A DNA stretch of 64,000 bases from Blasia pusilla (taxonomy: Eukaryota; Marchantiophyta; Marchantiopsida; Blasiales). Numbering within the stretch: position 1 is the stretch's first letter; every line of letters starts with the position of its first letter. Where the stretch lies: contig CM114273.1 of the NCBI GenBank assembly GCA_050084515.1, positions 24,242,001-24,306,000 of the forward strand. The letters run 5' to 3'. Positions 21,783 through 37,999 of this stretch are shown piece after piece. Below the pieces are notes generated by a model. It worked only from the letters and a program-made list of their open reading frames with translations. It had not been told where the DNA came from and made no database searches. Position numbers and translations under genes: made by a program.

Positions 21783-24120
21783 TGTCGTGCCATACACATC
21801 GCTAGACAACACACATTGATATCACCGAATACACACACAAACACAAAAGATAACATACGAACTTATGATATCGTGCACCTACTCCTCTTTGATCGTGTGT
21901 TGCAAAAGTGTATATTCTGTAGAACACACTCTCATTGCTGATCTATATCTAGAAACACTCAGGTTAGTTTGGTCTCGGTCAATTAATCTTACAACTCCTT
22001 GAGGCCTTTCCCTGGGCCATTCATCAAGCTCACCCTTCCTAGTTCTTCACTTCCCAATACACCTAAGTATTCCAAGACTTAGGACAAACTTTATGGATAA
22101 TCCAGACACCTAATATAGCGTTTGCTCGCTTCACGGTCCCAAATTTCCATCCAACCTCGTGTGAGCCCCTACCAAGATCCACTTAAATGAGTCGCGAGTT
22201 GGGGTCCAAGAGTGACCTCCAAAAACCACTGTATTGGACTTGGCTTGGGTTTTGCATCCCAACACCAACCTTCCGATCCATTCCGTACCCTTGGTTCGCC
22301 CTGTGGCACCCAAAAGTGGGGTTTTTGTTCGAAGCATCCTTAGAGATCCTCCCTCTTACTAGTACTTTTGGGGTCATCCGCCCTCCTTCTATTTTTGGGA
22401 AAAGACTCTCGGGCCGCTCCTTTTGGCCCTCAACTAAACTCTCAGTATAGTAATTTGTGGGTACAACCTCTACTTTTGTATTTGCAAAGATCTTTGGTGC
22501 GTAGCTTTGCAATACCATCTTATTTTTCTAAAATTCATTTTGGGACTAAAAGTTACGGTCCAAAATATAGTCAAAATCCCAAACGCTAGTATGGTTCCAA
22601 GTCCGATTCTCAACTAAAATGACCCCTCTGAAGTCTCGGTTCACATTTGGATCAGGTCTCGTTAGTCGTGACCATAAATATATGAAAAGCTCATCCTTGC
22701 TTGCATCCAAACTCTTGTGTCTCCTTCAAGAGACCTCTCCAATGCGCAACCATCCTAGTGTGAGTCCACTAGAGTTTTAATGTTTCGCTTGACACTCGTT
22801 TAGTTATTAGGATCACGACACATGACATCTAACCATTGAGACAATTGAGTACCAAAATATCTTCAATAAATCACAAGCACTAAAAATGTACATAAAATTA
22901 CATCTCTCTCTCATATCAAACCAAACACACACTCCCAAGGAGGATCATAGTTGCAGTGCACTGCCTCATGCCAAGAAGTTCAACAAATAAAGAATGAACT
23001 CCAAAGTTGTCTCTCCTTAGGTATACCCCCTTCTCTCCCCAAGCTCTCTCCATGATAGCCTATGCTTGCAGGTCAGCTCCTTGGCTCTTGACCTACTATG
23101 GGGCATCAAGGGCCACTTTCAAAAGTGAAAAGTCAACTCTTCTCCAAACAATAACTTACCAAAATAGTAAGTTTTTCTATACAACTCCAAGTGAGCTGAA
23201 ACAAAGGGGAAACCTACTCTCTCAAGTTACCCAAGGCCTTTGCATATCATCCTCTACCTCCTAAGGATGTCCTCAAATATCTTCAAATGCACTCCACCAT
23301 AAACTAGTCGATCAATCCCAATAGACATGACAACTATTATGCGTATACACATTGCTTCACAACATACATCTTTGTCCCCAAATACACACACAAACACGCA
23401 AGATACCATACTTACTCATGGCATCTAAACATCGAGACGATCGAGTATCAAAATATTTTGAATCGCCCCCTAGTTGGTGGTTAGGTCCAGTTAACTCTAG
23501 CTAGCCATCTTTCCCTACCTATCATGACACGCATCTCTAGGATGCTGGATGCTCATGCAACCCCATCATTAGTCACCTTCTCGTCATCCATGTCACAAAC
23601 ATAAGTTTGAATCTATGACTACATAATCTCTAATTTCTGTATATTTGAGGCATATCCATCATCTCCAAGGAACCCTAGTGAGAGGTGGCGTAAGACATGC
23701 CATGTGCCACCTTCTCAAACACCCATTACACACTTGCTGGCATAATAGTTGCACCACGGGCAGACCCACATAACATACAATGCAAGCGTTCAACAAGTAC
23801 TACTAAGCTTGGATCAAGTGTATCGTCAATATTAAGAAGTTGATATGGTGTACAATAATGCATATGGTCCTTCTAAACCATCCCATTACATCCCTCCAAT
23901 GAAAGAACACTAAATGGAAATACATCACACACTCTCAAAATGATGCACTCTGCAATCATATCCAAGGTTGGTATGTACCGTATATTGCAAGTAGACATAA
24001 AGTCCATGATCCATGGAACCTCTAGATTGTTGGCCCATAACCACTTTCCCGAATAGTTGCATACGTTAAAGTATCCCGATGTTGCATGATTGCAAAGTCC
24101 TCGAATGTTGTCGTTAAGTG
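21783..24120 (-). mobile_element. Copy F: old reverse-strand 3' end of the same element family
   Basis: Read on the minus strand this is integrase C-terminus and PHD remnant (about 24115-23560), polypurine tract (cgccccctag at about 23464, inverse of ctagggggcg), B1 (23465-23335), 2-nt spacer, A2 (23332-22871) and B2. B2 is split into 22870-22821 and 21868-21783 by an L3 repeat. The outer end TGTC at 21783 is the inverse of GACA. It is strongly diverged, so this is an old copy that nonetheless keeps the B1-NN-A2-B2 plan. Confidence 0.78.
21869..22820 (-). repeat. L3 LTR-like repeat, full-length copy L3-b inside copy F
   Basis: On the minus strand it runs TGTCGTGATCC to GCACGATA, about 950 bp, so both ends match the TGTC...GA(C/T)A pattern of the other terminal units. 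It interrupts module B2 of copy F. Flanks are tatga (21864-21868) and catga (22821-22825), a 5-bp target duplication with one mismatch. No coding capacity; a solo LTR-like unit. Confidence 0.75.
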
Positions 24121-24523
24121 AGGCCTTGGCCTTTCACTCAGATTAATATTGAGTTAGGGTTGAAGATTCATTTGAGGTCCATTGGGCAGTTGGGATCACT
24201 AGGTGTGTTAGCGCTGTTTTAGGTTCCTAAACTATCATGGCTGCACAAACATGGACAAGTCCGTCCCTTGGATGGATATAGATGGACAAGTCTGGAAATA
24301 TCTAGGAACATGGATTGCAAGAGGTGGGGCCCATACTTATAGCTCATGGTGGAAGAGAGGGAAAGGATATACAAGGCAGTAAGAGGGGTGGGAGTGGAGG
24401 TGGGAGGAGGAAGAAACGGGAACGTGCAGAATATGGAGGCAACTTCGGGGAATGAGAAAGAAAAGGGAGGTAGGACCCACATGGACAAGTCCTTCCATAG
24501 GACAAACACAACTCCATGGATAT
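24121..24523. other. Intergenic DNA
   Basis: No similarity to neighbours and no convincing gene. Short blocks around 'atggacaagtcc' repeat at about 24250, 24290 and 24480, a loose local repetition. Confidence 0.5.
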
Positions 24524-25239
24524 TATCGTGCGCCTACTCCTTTTGAACGATGTTCTGATGTATTACACAAGCTTACTTTTGGCAGGTCATTCTTTCCTTA
24601 CTCATCTGCACCCAATCGCACTCACATTAGCCACTATTTGGGTCAACCAGTTTTACATCTTCCAAGTTATAATCTCGAACTATCCTTCAAGCTCAACATA
24701 TCTAAGCGGGGTTAGATATCAACCTAATCCCTACTCTCCAATATAAGTAAGTTCTTTAAGACTTGGCACACACTTCATTGATAGTCTAGGAAACTAAAAC
24801 AACATTCACACATCTGATGGTACCAACTGCCCAATGGACCACGAATGAGTCTCTAGCAAGGACCTAATATGTGACTCAAGGTTGATCTCTACAATTAATC
24901 CCCTTGAAATTGGCTTGGTGTCTACACCCTATCTTTTAGGATGGATCGATGAGTTTATGGTAGATCGCCCTCAAGGATATTTGAGGATAGCCTCACGAAG
25001 TCAAGGATGACATGCTAAGGCCTCGGGTAACTTGAGAAAGCATGTTTTCCCTTTGTTTCGGCACATTTGGAGCTATACATAAAAACTTACTATTTCAAGT
25101 AAGTTATCATTAGGAGTAGAGTTGACTTTCCACTTTCGGAAGTGACCCTTCACCACCTACAATAGGTCGAGAGAAAAGGAGGTAAATTTCGAGCAAAGGT
25201 TACCATGGAGAGAGCTTGGGAGAGGGAAGGGGGTATACC

Positions 25240-28109
<2,870 letters not shown>

Positions 28110-28470
28110 CAGAGAGAGAGAGAGAGAGAGATGGATGTATGTGCACATTCTAAGAGATCTTGATTTAATTGGAGATATTTTAGCACTTGATAGACTTGAT
28201 GTTTAGATGTCATGAGTTAATAGCGTATCTTTTGTGTTTCAATGACAGCAATGTATATTGTGTAATAATGTGTATATGTACGACAACCGCGAAGCCAACC
28301 TCTTGATCCATTTTGTGCCCTTGGTTCACCCCCACAACTCCCAAAGGTAGGATTTGGGTCCTAAACTCCCTTAGATACCCTGCCCCTTATATATAGTCCT
28401 AGAGATCTCCACCCCTCCCTACCTTTTGGAAAGGTCTTAGGCCAATCCTCGTGGCCCTGAACCCAACTAT

Positions 28471-29370
28471 CATTTTGATATGAGGCTATTGGATGGAAAG
28501 GTTTGAGACAAATCTCCGACCTTTCCCCCAATAGCCCCATATCTCTTTGGTTGGTGAGGTGAAACAATGTTTTATGAAGAAAACTGCAAAGTTGACTCTT
28601 CTTCATTGTCACCATGACAACTCCTCCTTGTTGAATTGTGCTCATACTCTCCGCTCGGAAAATTGATTGCCTTTCACATCTGCACTTTCAATGTGTAGAC
28701 AACGGTTTTTCATAATTTGCAGCTTGGACAAGTTAATAGGTTTCTTGGGCAAGCCATGGGAGACACCATTACTAGAGGCCCTCTCACTAGTGTTCCCATT
28801 CTTTAGGTACCTTTAAACTGATTCTTCCTGCCATCAATGAATTTTGACAGTATGTTTTGGCCTTGGTGTTGCTTAATCTATGATTCTTCCTCATCCATTT
28901 CGATTACCTGTCTTACCTGGCTGGAATATATGGACCTGTTTGTATTTTGCTACAAATATTTTGTAAGAAATAATTCGACGAAATTGATGTTTTTTTTGAA
29001 ATTCCATTTGAAAATAAACCACTGGGACCCTCGGTCGAGCACCCATGATCCCACCCTAAAATGTTATCAACCTCTGCTTCTATGTCAGATGCTTGCATTA
29101 GCGTATCTTCGTTTAGAAAGATTAGAAGGAAACTATTCCGACGTGCAGAACCTTCCTGTGTGCTGAACTCAGTCCCCCGGGCCCCCCCCCCCCATCCAAA
29201 TTGAGGACGACGACTTAAATATGAACTTCAACGCCGAAGACCCGGACGTGGACAATTCGGTAGGCTGTCCCGAAGGCATTATCGCGGACTCGAAAGCTGA
29301 GCAGATATTGTTCCCTCATCCCTCGATTTGAACTGTACAGATGGGCCGGTAAGAATCTAGGTGGTCTTGA
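28471..29370. other. Intergenic DNA / 3' flank of the HAD-like gene
   Basis: It contains a run of 12 C (29182-29193) and probably the 3' untranslated region of the minus-strand gene ending at 29371. A possible plus-strand exon at 29173-29331 is listed among the findings. No other gene seen. Confidence 0.5.
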
Positions 29371-32300
29371 CTAGGGTAACGTGTCGTTGGTGAGCTTGCG
29401 CCGTCGCGGTTTCATTTCTTCCGGTTGCTTTTGCAAGTCCATGAACTCAGTCCCCTTGTTTGCGAAAAGTCTACGAAGATTAATCACCGACAACTCAGTA
29501 AAACTACTGACCGCCAGATCAGCCTGTGTAAGCTCATATCTGCGAGAGCAATGCAAATTTCATTCAGGCACGAGCAAGTTTCACTCCTTCATACCTATAC
29601 GCAAAACGATCCATACTAACATTGCGAAGACGAAAATAAAACATTGAGGCGCGAAAGAACGCGTGACCATAAAAATTTCTGTCGCACAAGTTTCTCTCCA
29701 TAACACCCACAATGGAATGAAACCCACACCGCCATCGTGTAGAACAAAAGAGAACGTGAAAAAGACCCGGAAGTAACCGTGTAGGTTAGAGTACAAACAA
29801 ACAAGTGAGCAGATTGTCGAAGCCTCGATTAGAAGGAGATAAAGAATCTGAAACTCTTGATTTATCTTGGATCAATGGAGCAAGAGTATCATCTGAGATT
29901 GATAACATGCATAGGTACAATTAGACACTCACGCAGGATGAGAGCCAATAAGCGCCACTGCCTTCATTGTACAATTATGTGCGGCTGTGATACCTCGTGG
30001 ATCATCCTCAAACACCACACATTTGAATGGCGGGCGATCCAGCTGCACACACGATCATAGACTGGGTCAAGTACCTTCCTGATGAATACTTAAACGATGC
30101 TCTACACATGAATGAAAAATGTAGATCTACCCTGGCTTGATGAGATATTCGGGGATAAATCCCAATCTTGATGGAGGACTCTATTGTGTGTTGGATAATC
30201 ATACGAGGCTCAACCAGAGATTTTTTGGTACGTAATATGGAAGAGGAAGATTCGAGCATCCACGAACCTTAACGGCTGCAGACAGGAACCGATGTGCAAT
30301 AGAATCCATTCCATCTTCTTCCGTAACAATGGCCTGGATGCCCCACCAATCACAGCCAAATATCAGTCAGGAAGCAAAAATGACCTAGAGATTGATGAGA
30401 TTTGCTCGTAAAATTATTTAGAGCACTCTCAGTAGCAACCACACCTGAAAGTATTTACGGAGCTCCATCCTCTCCAGGGCTGCCAGTAAAGTTAGACGAT
30501 CCAAGGAAGAGGCTACGGCGCATGGAACTCCAGCGGTATCCAGTGCCTCCAGCCACTCCCTCACTCCTTCCATGGGTGCTTTAACCTGCTCCGGTATTGC
30601 TAATCAGTAGGCGCGTACAAATCTAATTTTCGAACTTAACAACGGAAACAAAAACCACGCTTCCATATTCCAAAATTACAAGTGCTGAACGAGCTAAGTG
30701 GAATTTTGGTTCTGCTGAATACAATGACGTACACCTCCAGAACATCATCTCGCTACTCACGGACTTATTTCGAGAGGTTTGAATATACACAAGGCAGGAC
30801 CGAAACCGAAAAAGTCAGATGGAATCACACCACGTTGTGGGGATTTAGGATCTCACCCTCGCAAGTGCTTCAGAGTAAAGCTTAGCCAGCCGCTGAGTCA
30901 ACCGTTCTATGTCGCTTCCTGTCTCCCCCCAATTTAGAACCTGAACAATGGTTTATTATCTTTCCACATGGACAGCAATTAAGGATTTTTCCCACTCTTA
31001 AAAGAAGCGAAAAAAATCTTTAGAAAGACTCTACTTAAGACTTATATTTTCACTCTTCCAAGGGAATCGAAAGGAATTTTTTTCCAGGATTCTACTTAGG
31101 ACGATATACGGGCAAGCACTCCTTTGTGAGTGTTTGTCGCAGGTCGATGTACTCCTACGATTAGTTTAATGGGCAAAAAAATTGCTTACTAGATGATGGA
31201 CTGAGTCTTTCTGTCCTGTCAATCAAGGAAAGTCGCTGAATTAACATGCTGAAGACAACCTTTCCTTGAGTCCCTTCAATCTTTCTTCTCTCGTACGATG
31301 TACTTCAGTAGTGCAACCTCATCCGTTTAAGAAAAGGGGAAGCTCCACGAAGAATACAAAAAAAGTGAGCAAGCCATTTACTCCAAATCCGATACACCGT
31401 AAAGATCATGAACTCTCGAAGGCATTTGAACAAACCTCTTCAAGCACGCGTACAGGCGCCATCGAGAGCATTTGCTTGTGCTTCTCCAAGTCATCTTCAA
31501 TGACTTCACCTGCAAAAATGATCGATCTGTTCAGCGATGGCGCCTCTTGAAGCCAGTAATAGTGGATAAACCAAAAAAAAAAAAAAAGAACGGCAAGAAA
31601 AACAAGCCATACATCCTCTATACTTCCAGATTTTACAATACATAGGGCCACGTTTACATCTGCAATCCTTGCGGCATCCATGAACGATGTTTCCTGCCGT
31701 GTATTTCTCAGAAAGGCCTTAAATAGAAACAGTCGATTCCCAACTCTACAAATCTGGACAAACAATCAAATTTGCGATGTTTCAGTAATGTAGAATTAAG
31801 GAAAGTGCACAGAAAACTCTGATTCGTGGAGTTCATGACTTGCAGACTAAAAGAAATGGCTAAAACACCAACCCTCTTCAACTGCAAGTTGATTCCAAGC
31901 CTCCATCCTCAGTGCCCGTGTGTCTGCCTGCATAGCAAACGATATGATGTGAGCACGTCCCTTCCACCTTAAGACTGAAAATAAAATGCTTCACAGGAAT
32001 AGACGTCAAGATATGAGAAAAATGATAAAATCTTCTTTTGCGCCTAAATTGAGACAAGTCGTGACAATTCATGCTTTGAGATCCACACGCAATTCACTTA
32101 CAATAATATGTTCACTTACTCCTGTAAACGTTTCGAGCTCTAGACCTCCCGTGGCAACACTCCCAAACTAGTTCACACGTTTTCCCTTAGAAGTTCACGG
32201 GCCAATATCAAAGCAAAACTGTACAGATAAGCACAGAAGCACAAGCTTCCAAGAGAAACCTAGCCAGAAACTCACAATAACATTGTCCCACGAGTAGATG

Positions 32301-34059
32301 AGACCAAATGCCTCATCTGGCTTCATGGCATATCGGATCCTTTGAAGTCCTCTTTCCCGCATTCTATCATTCAAATAATCCTGACACAACAAACTCAAGA
32401 GCTCTTTTATCATCACACCATCTCTAAGAACTTTTGCTCGAACTTTCGCAGGAGATGAAAGCCGTAGCGGATAACAAATGTGGATTTACAAAGCTTTCAC
32501 ATATGCTAATTCCTGGTCCAGGACACCGACAATTGAATGCAAAAAACAGGCTTTGCAACGCCTAAAACAGCGATTTCTTTTCCGCTACAACAGTCGGCTA
32601 CTTTTCAGTCACGTTTTTTAATTAAATCTCCAATAAGGAGAATGTTGCAACACCGCGGAACGTCGTGATTAGACACTTACAACATCAACATGTAGGGGCC
32701 CTTTGGGCCGATAGGTAGCAAAGCCTTCTCCATGCTCTGCACCGATGGCCTGCTTGAGAAAAGAAGAAAACCTCAACTTCTAGTCTTGATTCATTTGAAA
32801 ATAAGGAATTATCCGCCACAAGCTAATTCTATATAATCTGAACCACCCATGCCGACGCAAACCTAGAGAGTTTACCTCCTCAGCAAATAAATCAGCAACT
32901 TTTCTTGGAATACGAGGAAATCCATTTGCCCCGCCATTCTCTGAGGGCCCCGGTACTTTCCCCAACATTCTCGTTTTGGAAATCCTTGTAGCATGATTCC
33001 TCTGCATATCACATTTCCAGCCTTAATCGGAGCTATCTGAAAGTCGCCAACGAAGACTTAAGACCGGAAAAAGGAGTATGTTGTAAAAGATGCAACAGGG
33101 TGACACCACTCCTTTGAGTTCTTGATTGAACTTATTACTTAAGGTCTCTTCGTTCATACAATCGGGGAAACTGTATAATGCACACATCTTAACGTATCAC
33201 GTCGACAGAAGTCTACGGTGTCCGCACTAAGCGCATCTGTTGACGTCAACCATTTTCACTCTACTGATCTAAGGATATCTGACTGGCTCATTGTCGAGTC
33301 AGGGGCAGTTGTCAGTGCATGGATTTCTGTTGTGCTATATCTCAAAAACACAACAGAAAGCCAGGGTTTTTGGATGTTTTTGAAATTCCCAAAGTCTCGG
33401 CACAAAGAAAATCCCAACGGTCATTTACACTTCACTATTCTTGAAAATCCATCTCTTTTTTGCTGATTCCGAGCCTCACGACGAAATGATAAAACTCAAT
33501 CGTGTTCTTTCTGTTTTGAAAATTTTGTCCTAAACTTAAAATTCCTCAATATGATTTCTCCAGGACATTTTCTTCCAATTGACCTCCGAAACTATTGGCG
33601 GTTAAAGAAAGGATTCCCACCAGTCGAAAGTATGTATCACGAAAAAACTTTTTGTGAATTGAAGCAGAATTCTGTTTTTGAAAAAGAGCTGTTGTAACTT
33701 CCAGAAACCATGTCAACTTGAACTACAACGCCAGAGGTGATGGAAACTCAAGTGCGACAATCTATAGGCTCCCTATGAAGGCAGTGAATCCGTTTCTCTC
33801 CGAAAAGTTAACAGCAATAATACACACTCGCAGAAAACATCTCTGTTTTTCCACCGGGGTGGAAAAACAGTGTTCGTGCTGCTCACTTACAGTTTAGGAA
33901 AAAGAAACTGACCATCCAACGTAAATTCTCACTGGACAACTCAAATCGCTGCACTGCAGCGCACTCACCCGAGACAACAAGGCGCGGCCTCGAAAATTCG
34001 GTGTCAAGGAGAAAAATGGCAGCGGCAGAGGCGAAGTGCGCAGTTGCAAAAGTTGCCAT
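29371..34059 (-). CDS. HAD-superfamily CbbY-like protein, probably plastid-targeted (At3g10970-like)
   Basis: Eleven exons on the minus strand: 34059-33913, 33001-32876, 32749-32681, 32380-32276, 31927-31873, 31509-31436, 30940-30857, 30585-30445, 30333-30268, 30042-29933, 29539-29371. All junctions use GT-AG and stay in phase, giving about 381 aa. The body matches the land-plant family of Arabidopsis At3g10970: RGLQRIRYAMKPDEAFGLIY, then C-terminal ELSVINLRRLFANKG. HAD landmarks are SWDNV (about 144-148), ASSLDR (about 245-250) and CVVFEDDPRGITAAHN (about 297). The nucleophile Asp of motif I is Ser here, as I recall for plant homologues, so catalysis is doubtful. The N-terminus (MATFATAHFASAAA) looks like a transit peptide. 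Exon 1 is the least certain part; an in-frame ATG at 34344 would add 95 residues. The biochemical role is unknown to me. Confidence 0.92.
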
Positions 34060-34344
34060 GATCGCATGGTGCCTCGCTTCCGGCTTCAAATCACTTGTGC
34101 ACATTCCATGGATCAATCCACCAGATGCGTGGTACGGGCGCACACGCGTATTCCTCGCGCAAGCCCGAATCTCACGATCACAGAAGGCTCTGGATTCCCC
34201 GAACGTCTTCCGCGGCCCTGCCTGGCTGGCTATGGCTGCCACCACCGTCTGCGCGCTCCACCTGGTCGTCCCCAACCGCGGGAGTGTTGCATCCATAGGA
34301 TAGGATATAGATGGACTCTCCCGCAGATTTGGCGGCCGGCTCAC

Positions 34345-36097
34345 AAATCCTCAAAGACGTAACAAATGGCCTAAACAATATGTAACAAATAAACAAATGT
34401 GCGGCACCTCCAAAACTTTGAATGCTACTTGAATGCCCCCTTATGCGAATGGTCATGTGGTGGACTATAGATGATAGATAATAATATAGATGACTTAAGT
34501 ATACGAAAAACAAGTGGGTACAAACTCCTCGAATACGCAACAAATGGCTTAAACAATATATGAGAAATAAACAAGTGTACGGCACTACGATGTTAGCAAT
34601 ATATGTAGATGAATTAAGTATCTGGAAAATTTTGATGCTTTCCGCACTAAAATTTTGATTTTTTCGGAGTGAAGAGTAGACAAATGGAGAATATCCGTAG
34701 ATGACAGAAGTTATATTTTGAATGAAGCTGGCATAATATGTTTAATATAAATGAATTGTGAATAAATATAAAACTTCATAAACAAGCTTTTAGTGAGGTT
34801 GCAAAGGATGGTATGTCATTATGGATTGGAAAGACACATGTAAAGACATGATGATAGCCTTTATGGTTGATAGAAATGTAGAACCAAGTTTAGTTAAGCC
34901 TAAGGCCTGCCATCATAATCGTGTACCATTGATCATGGAGCAAAGATATTATAAGTCACTAGTTAAAGATTACAAATTTGTATTGGAAATTTTCTTGAAC
35001 AATATTGGTTGAAGTGGTGACGGAGGTATCAAGAAGAATGCATTTGTTTTGTGTTGGAGTAGACGTTACAAAAAGCGATGTAAGCATAAGCATTGACTGG
35101 GTTTGAAGGGTCTACTATTGATAGTAGAATAAGGTACTCTACGATTGAACAACTCATGCATTCATATAGATCACATGGATGCACACTAAAAACACATAAA
35201 ATGAAAACCACTTCATAGATTGGTGAGATAAAGAGAGTGGAACAACAAACACCACAATTCTTTTATTCCTGGTTGAAAAACATAAGTTGGCAGAAATAAC
35301 ATGGTGCTTGCAAATATGTAAGGAACATGTGGATCATAGTTGTTCAAAATTCACTATTGCATGTGGTAAAAAAGGAGCTAGTCTATATAGTCTAACATGT
35401 ATCGGGAATCACTTGTTATTTGAAATGTACAACAATAGATTGCAAATTCATGAGATGGATACCAACTTGCTAGTCATCTCCGTAATTCTTGTTAAAGTAT
35501 TTTGTGAACATAGTGAGCCAATCAACTACACAATTAATCCCTTCTCTAAGGCTCCCTAAGCACAGTTTGGACATGGCTTGTTCGCTCTCATTAAGGCGGG
35601 TAAGGATGCTCCTCAAAATATTGTCACGAGACTTGTATCTATTCAACTCAACTTGCATGGCCTCAATGACCCTTATAGCTGCATCAAATATGGTAAGTGG
35701 CACTATTGGCGCAATATGCTCATCACACTCCCTATCTCTAGTGGAGCAATGCTTTGCACGTGAAGGCTCTCCTTTTTAATTTTTTGTCACTATGACTATG
35801 AGAAAGCTTCACCGGTGTTCGATAGTTGCTTCTTGTGGATGATGCAACATGCTTCTTCTTCTGTACAGCACAAGAAAGCAATGAAGTATACTAACAGAGT
35901 ATACAGTGCTCTGAAATCACATAAGCAAGAACAACAAACAACGTGAAATTCTTCTTGGAGAAGTAGCTCTATATCCATAGAGTTCACAAATGGAGGAAGG
36001 GCAGGAAACAAGTGGAAATTAGAAAGTCATATCATCTCCTGATGAATGAATGTATGATGAAATAGTATAGCATTTTTGCATGATACAAGCAAAGAAA
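34345..36097. other. Intergenic DNA with a diverged ~60-bp direct repeat
   Basis: The block 'acaaatggcctaaacaat...aaacaaatgtgcggcac' (about 34360-34408) recurs at about 34538-34586. Short open frames around 34821-35760 on both strands have no family I recognise. A decayed DNA transposon is possible, but nothing supports it beyond composition. Confidence 0.5.
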
Positions 36098-37160
36098 TGG
36101 TCATGACCATACGGATTATGTCGTAGAGTATAGTGTGCTAGTAGAGGCCGTACCTTATGTAGGGCTGTAGTGTCTAGGTAAAGATGCGGTTTCATACATA
36201 GGGTTGGGGGTTACTCCGTTGAGGGTGACGTTTCCAATAGGGCCCGCTCTTAGGTTGGAGGATATAGTGTGGAGTGCACTCAAAGAAAAATAAGTTCTTT
36301 GAGTTGAGTCTGTTGCGTTGGGAGTTAGCCTTGGTAGTGAGTAGAGCTCTTGGGTATGGTGGTTCCCGCAAGCTTCGACCTAGATTCTTCCATCGTGGAG
36401 TGGGTTTGGCTCGATTGTATGTGATTCTATACGTGTTTTATGACAGTAGTTCTTCCACGGATCTCACTCAAAGAACTCGAGTAGATCGATGGTAGCTTTG
36501 ATCGTGGATCAGTAGGATCTGGTTAGGGCTGATTGTGTACTCAGCCATGGATGTTTGTGGCTTTTGGCCTTTGTTGGAGGTGTGAATATGGTGTGTGGTT
36601 GGTTGGGAAAGAAGCGCCTTGCTAAGAGCTTTCCAATGCGCATTAAATCGCCGGATTTTGTCAAGGGAGTTGGAAGTTATCAAGGATTGAAGATTCTGGT
36701 TTGTGTTCGACGGTTTTTTGATGTGGAGAGCTTGGAGTGCGGAAGCTCTGCTGAAGTTCATCCAGATCGGATGAGAGGTTCCTATTGCTACCTATATTGT
36801 GATCTCATGTGAAGCTATCTGCTTGAGTGTGTGGAGTGTTGCGGATTTGTGTGTGCATGAATCTGGGCGGAAGCGATGTTGGATTTGCGATTCTGGAGGT
36901 GTATGGACAACAAGTTTGTCTGATTTTTAGTTCAGATTACAGAGCTCGGTTGTAGCTGATTTTTTGTGGAGAGATAGCTATGGTGGCCAATTGAATTCTG
37001 GTTGAGATAGATTCAATTTTGATTGAGGATTTGTGGAGGAGTTGCTGATCAAAATTTTGCGGACTAGCTCAAGGTCTGGCTATGATGGACAGCAGATCGG
37101 AGGGGCTGGTCGGTTGGTGACCCATCCGTTGTTTGAGACACCTATCCCATTGGGGGCGCC
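36098..37160 (+). repeat. Copy D module A1 (C-type) and leader
   Basis: TGGTCATGACC at 36098 corresponds to the TGTCATGACC start of copy C, with an extra G. It is similar to 37636-38700, including the 365-nt A module (to about 36463) and the following non-coding leader. The match to copy C ends near 37195 at a GGGGTAGAGGA block shared with B-type gag (9976-9986), a likely recombination point. Confidence 0.8.
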
Positions 37161-37635
37161 ATGGTTGGACCTCTCTCCATAGTGAAGCATGGTGAACGGG
37201 GTAGAGGAGCGCGTAGGTTTTCAGGTACAGTTGGCACGATTGAGTTGCACGATTTCATAGCAAAGTTTAGGAGTTGGTGCGACTCCCAGTGGGCCAGGAA
37301 CTCTAGAGAGTTCAACCCATTTACAGCATGGAACAGTAGGTTCCAGCATTTAGAGGGGGTGCCCATGGACGATTACCATGAGTTCTCTCAGAGATATGCA
37401 CGTCAGATCGAGGCGTGGAGGCTCTACTATGACCCACATTCTGTGTCGTTCCCAGATGAGGAGGAGGAGTCAAGAGAGGCTACTTCCTCTTCCATTAGTG
37501 ACATTTTAGGAGGGGTCACTCACACAGGATCAGTTACACCATCTAGTCGGGTTTGTCCCAGGTTCAACCCTGTAGTTGAGTTCTTTGCTGGGTTGAGGGT
37601 GAGCTACCAGGGGGTACGTACGGAGAAGTTGCGGA
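37161..37635 (+). pseudogene. Copy D gag, N-terminal part (interrupted)
   Basis: An open block homologous to B 9970-10415 (GTVGTIELHDFIAKF, MDDYHEFSQRYA, FNPVVEFFAGL, YQGVRTEKLR). It ends at the copy C insertion after codon CGG. It lacks the glutamine-to-stop changes of copy B, so this allele decayed less before it was interrupted. Confidence 0.85.
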
Positions 37636-37999
37636 TGTCATGACCATACGGATTATGTCGTAGAGTATAGTGTGCTAGGAGAGGCCGTACCTTATGTAGG
37701 GCCATAGTGTCTAGGTAGAGATGCGGTTTCATACATAGGGTTGGGGGTTACTCCGTTGAGGGTGACTTTTTCAGTAGGGCCCGCTCTTAGGTTGGAGGAT
37801 ATAGTGTGGAGTGCACTCAAAGAACAATTGGTTCTTTGAGTTGAGTCTGTTGCGTTGGGAGTTAGCCTTGGTAGTGAGTAGAGCTCTTGGCTATGGTGGT
37901 TCCCGTAAGCTTCGACCTGGATTCTCCCATCCTGGAGTGGGTTTGGCTCGATTGTTTGTGATTCTATACGTGTTTTATGACAATAGGTCTTTCATGGAT
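37636..37999 (+). repeat. Copy C module A1
   Basis: About 364 nt, closely matching A2 at 47964-48326. It continues directly into leader (ctcactcaaagaactcgag), with no B module at the 5' side, while A2 is followed by B2. Confidence 0.87.

Noticed and set aside
31406-31765. 119-codon minus-strand frame as an extra exon of the HAD-like gene
   Set aside because: Only 31509-31436 fits the family alignment and splice phases. The upstream part is intron read in the same frame.
35287-35779. Overlapping short frames on both strands as a transposase gene
   Set aside because: No DDE or zinc-finger motif could be identified and the frames are short.
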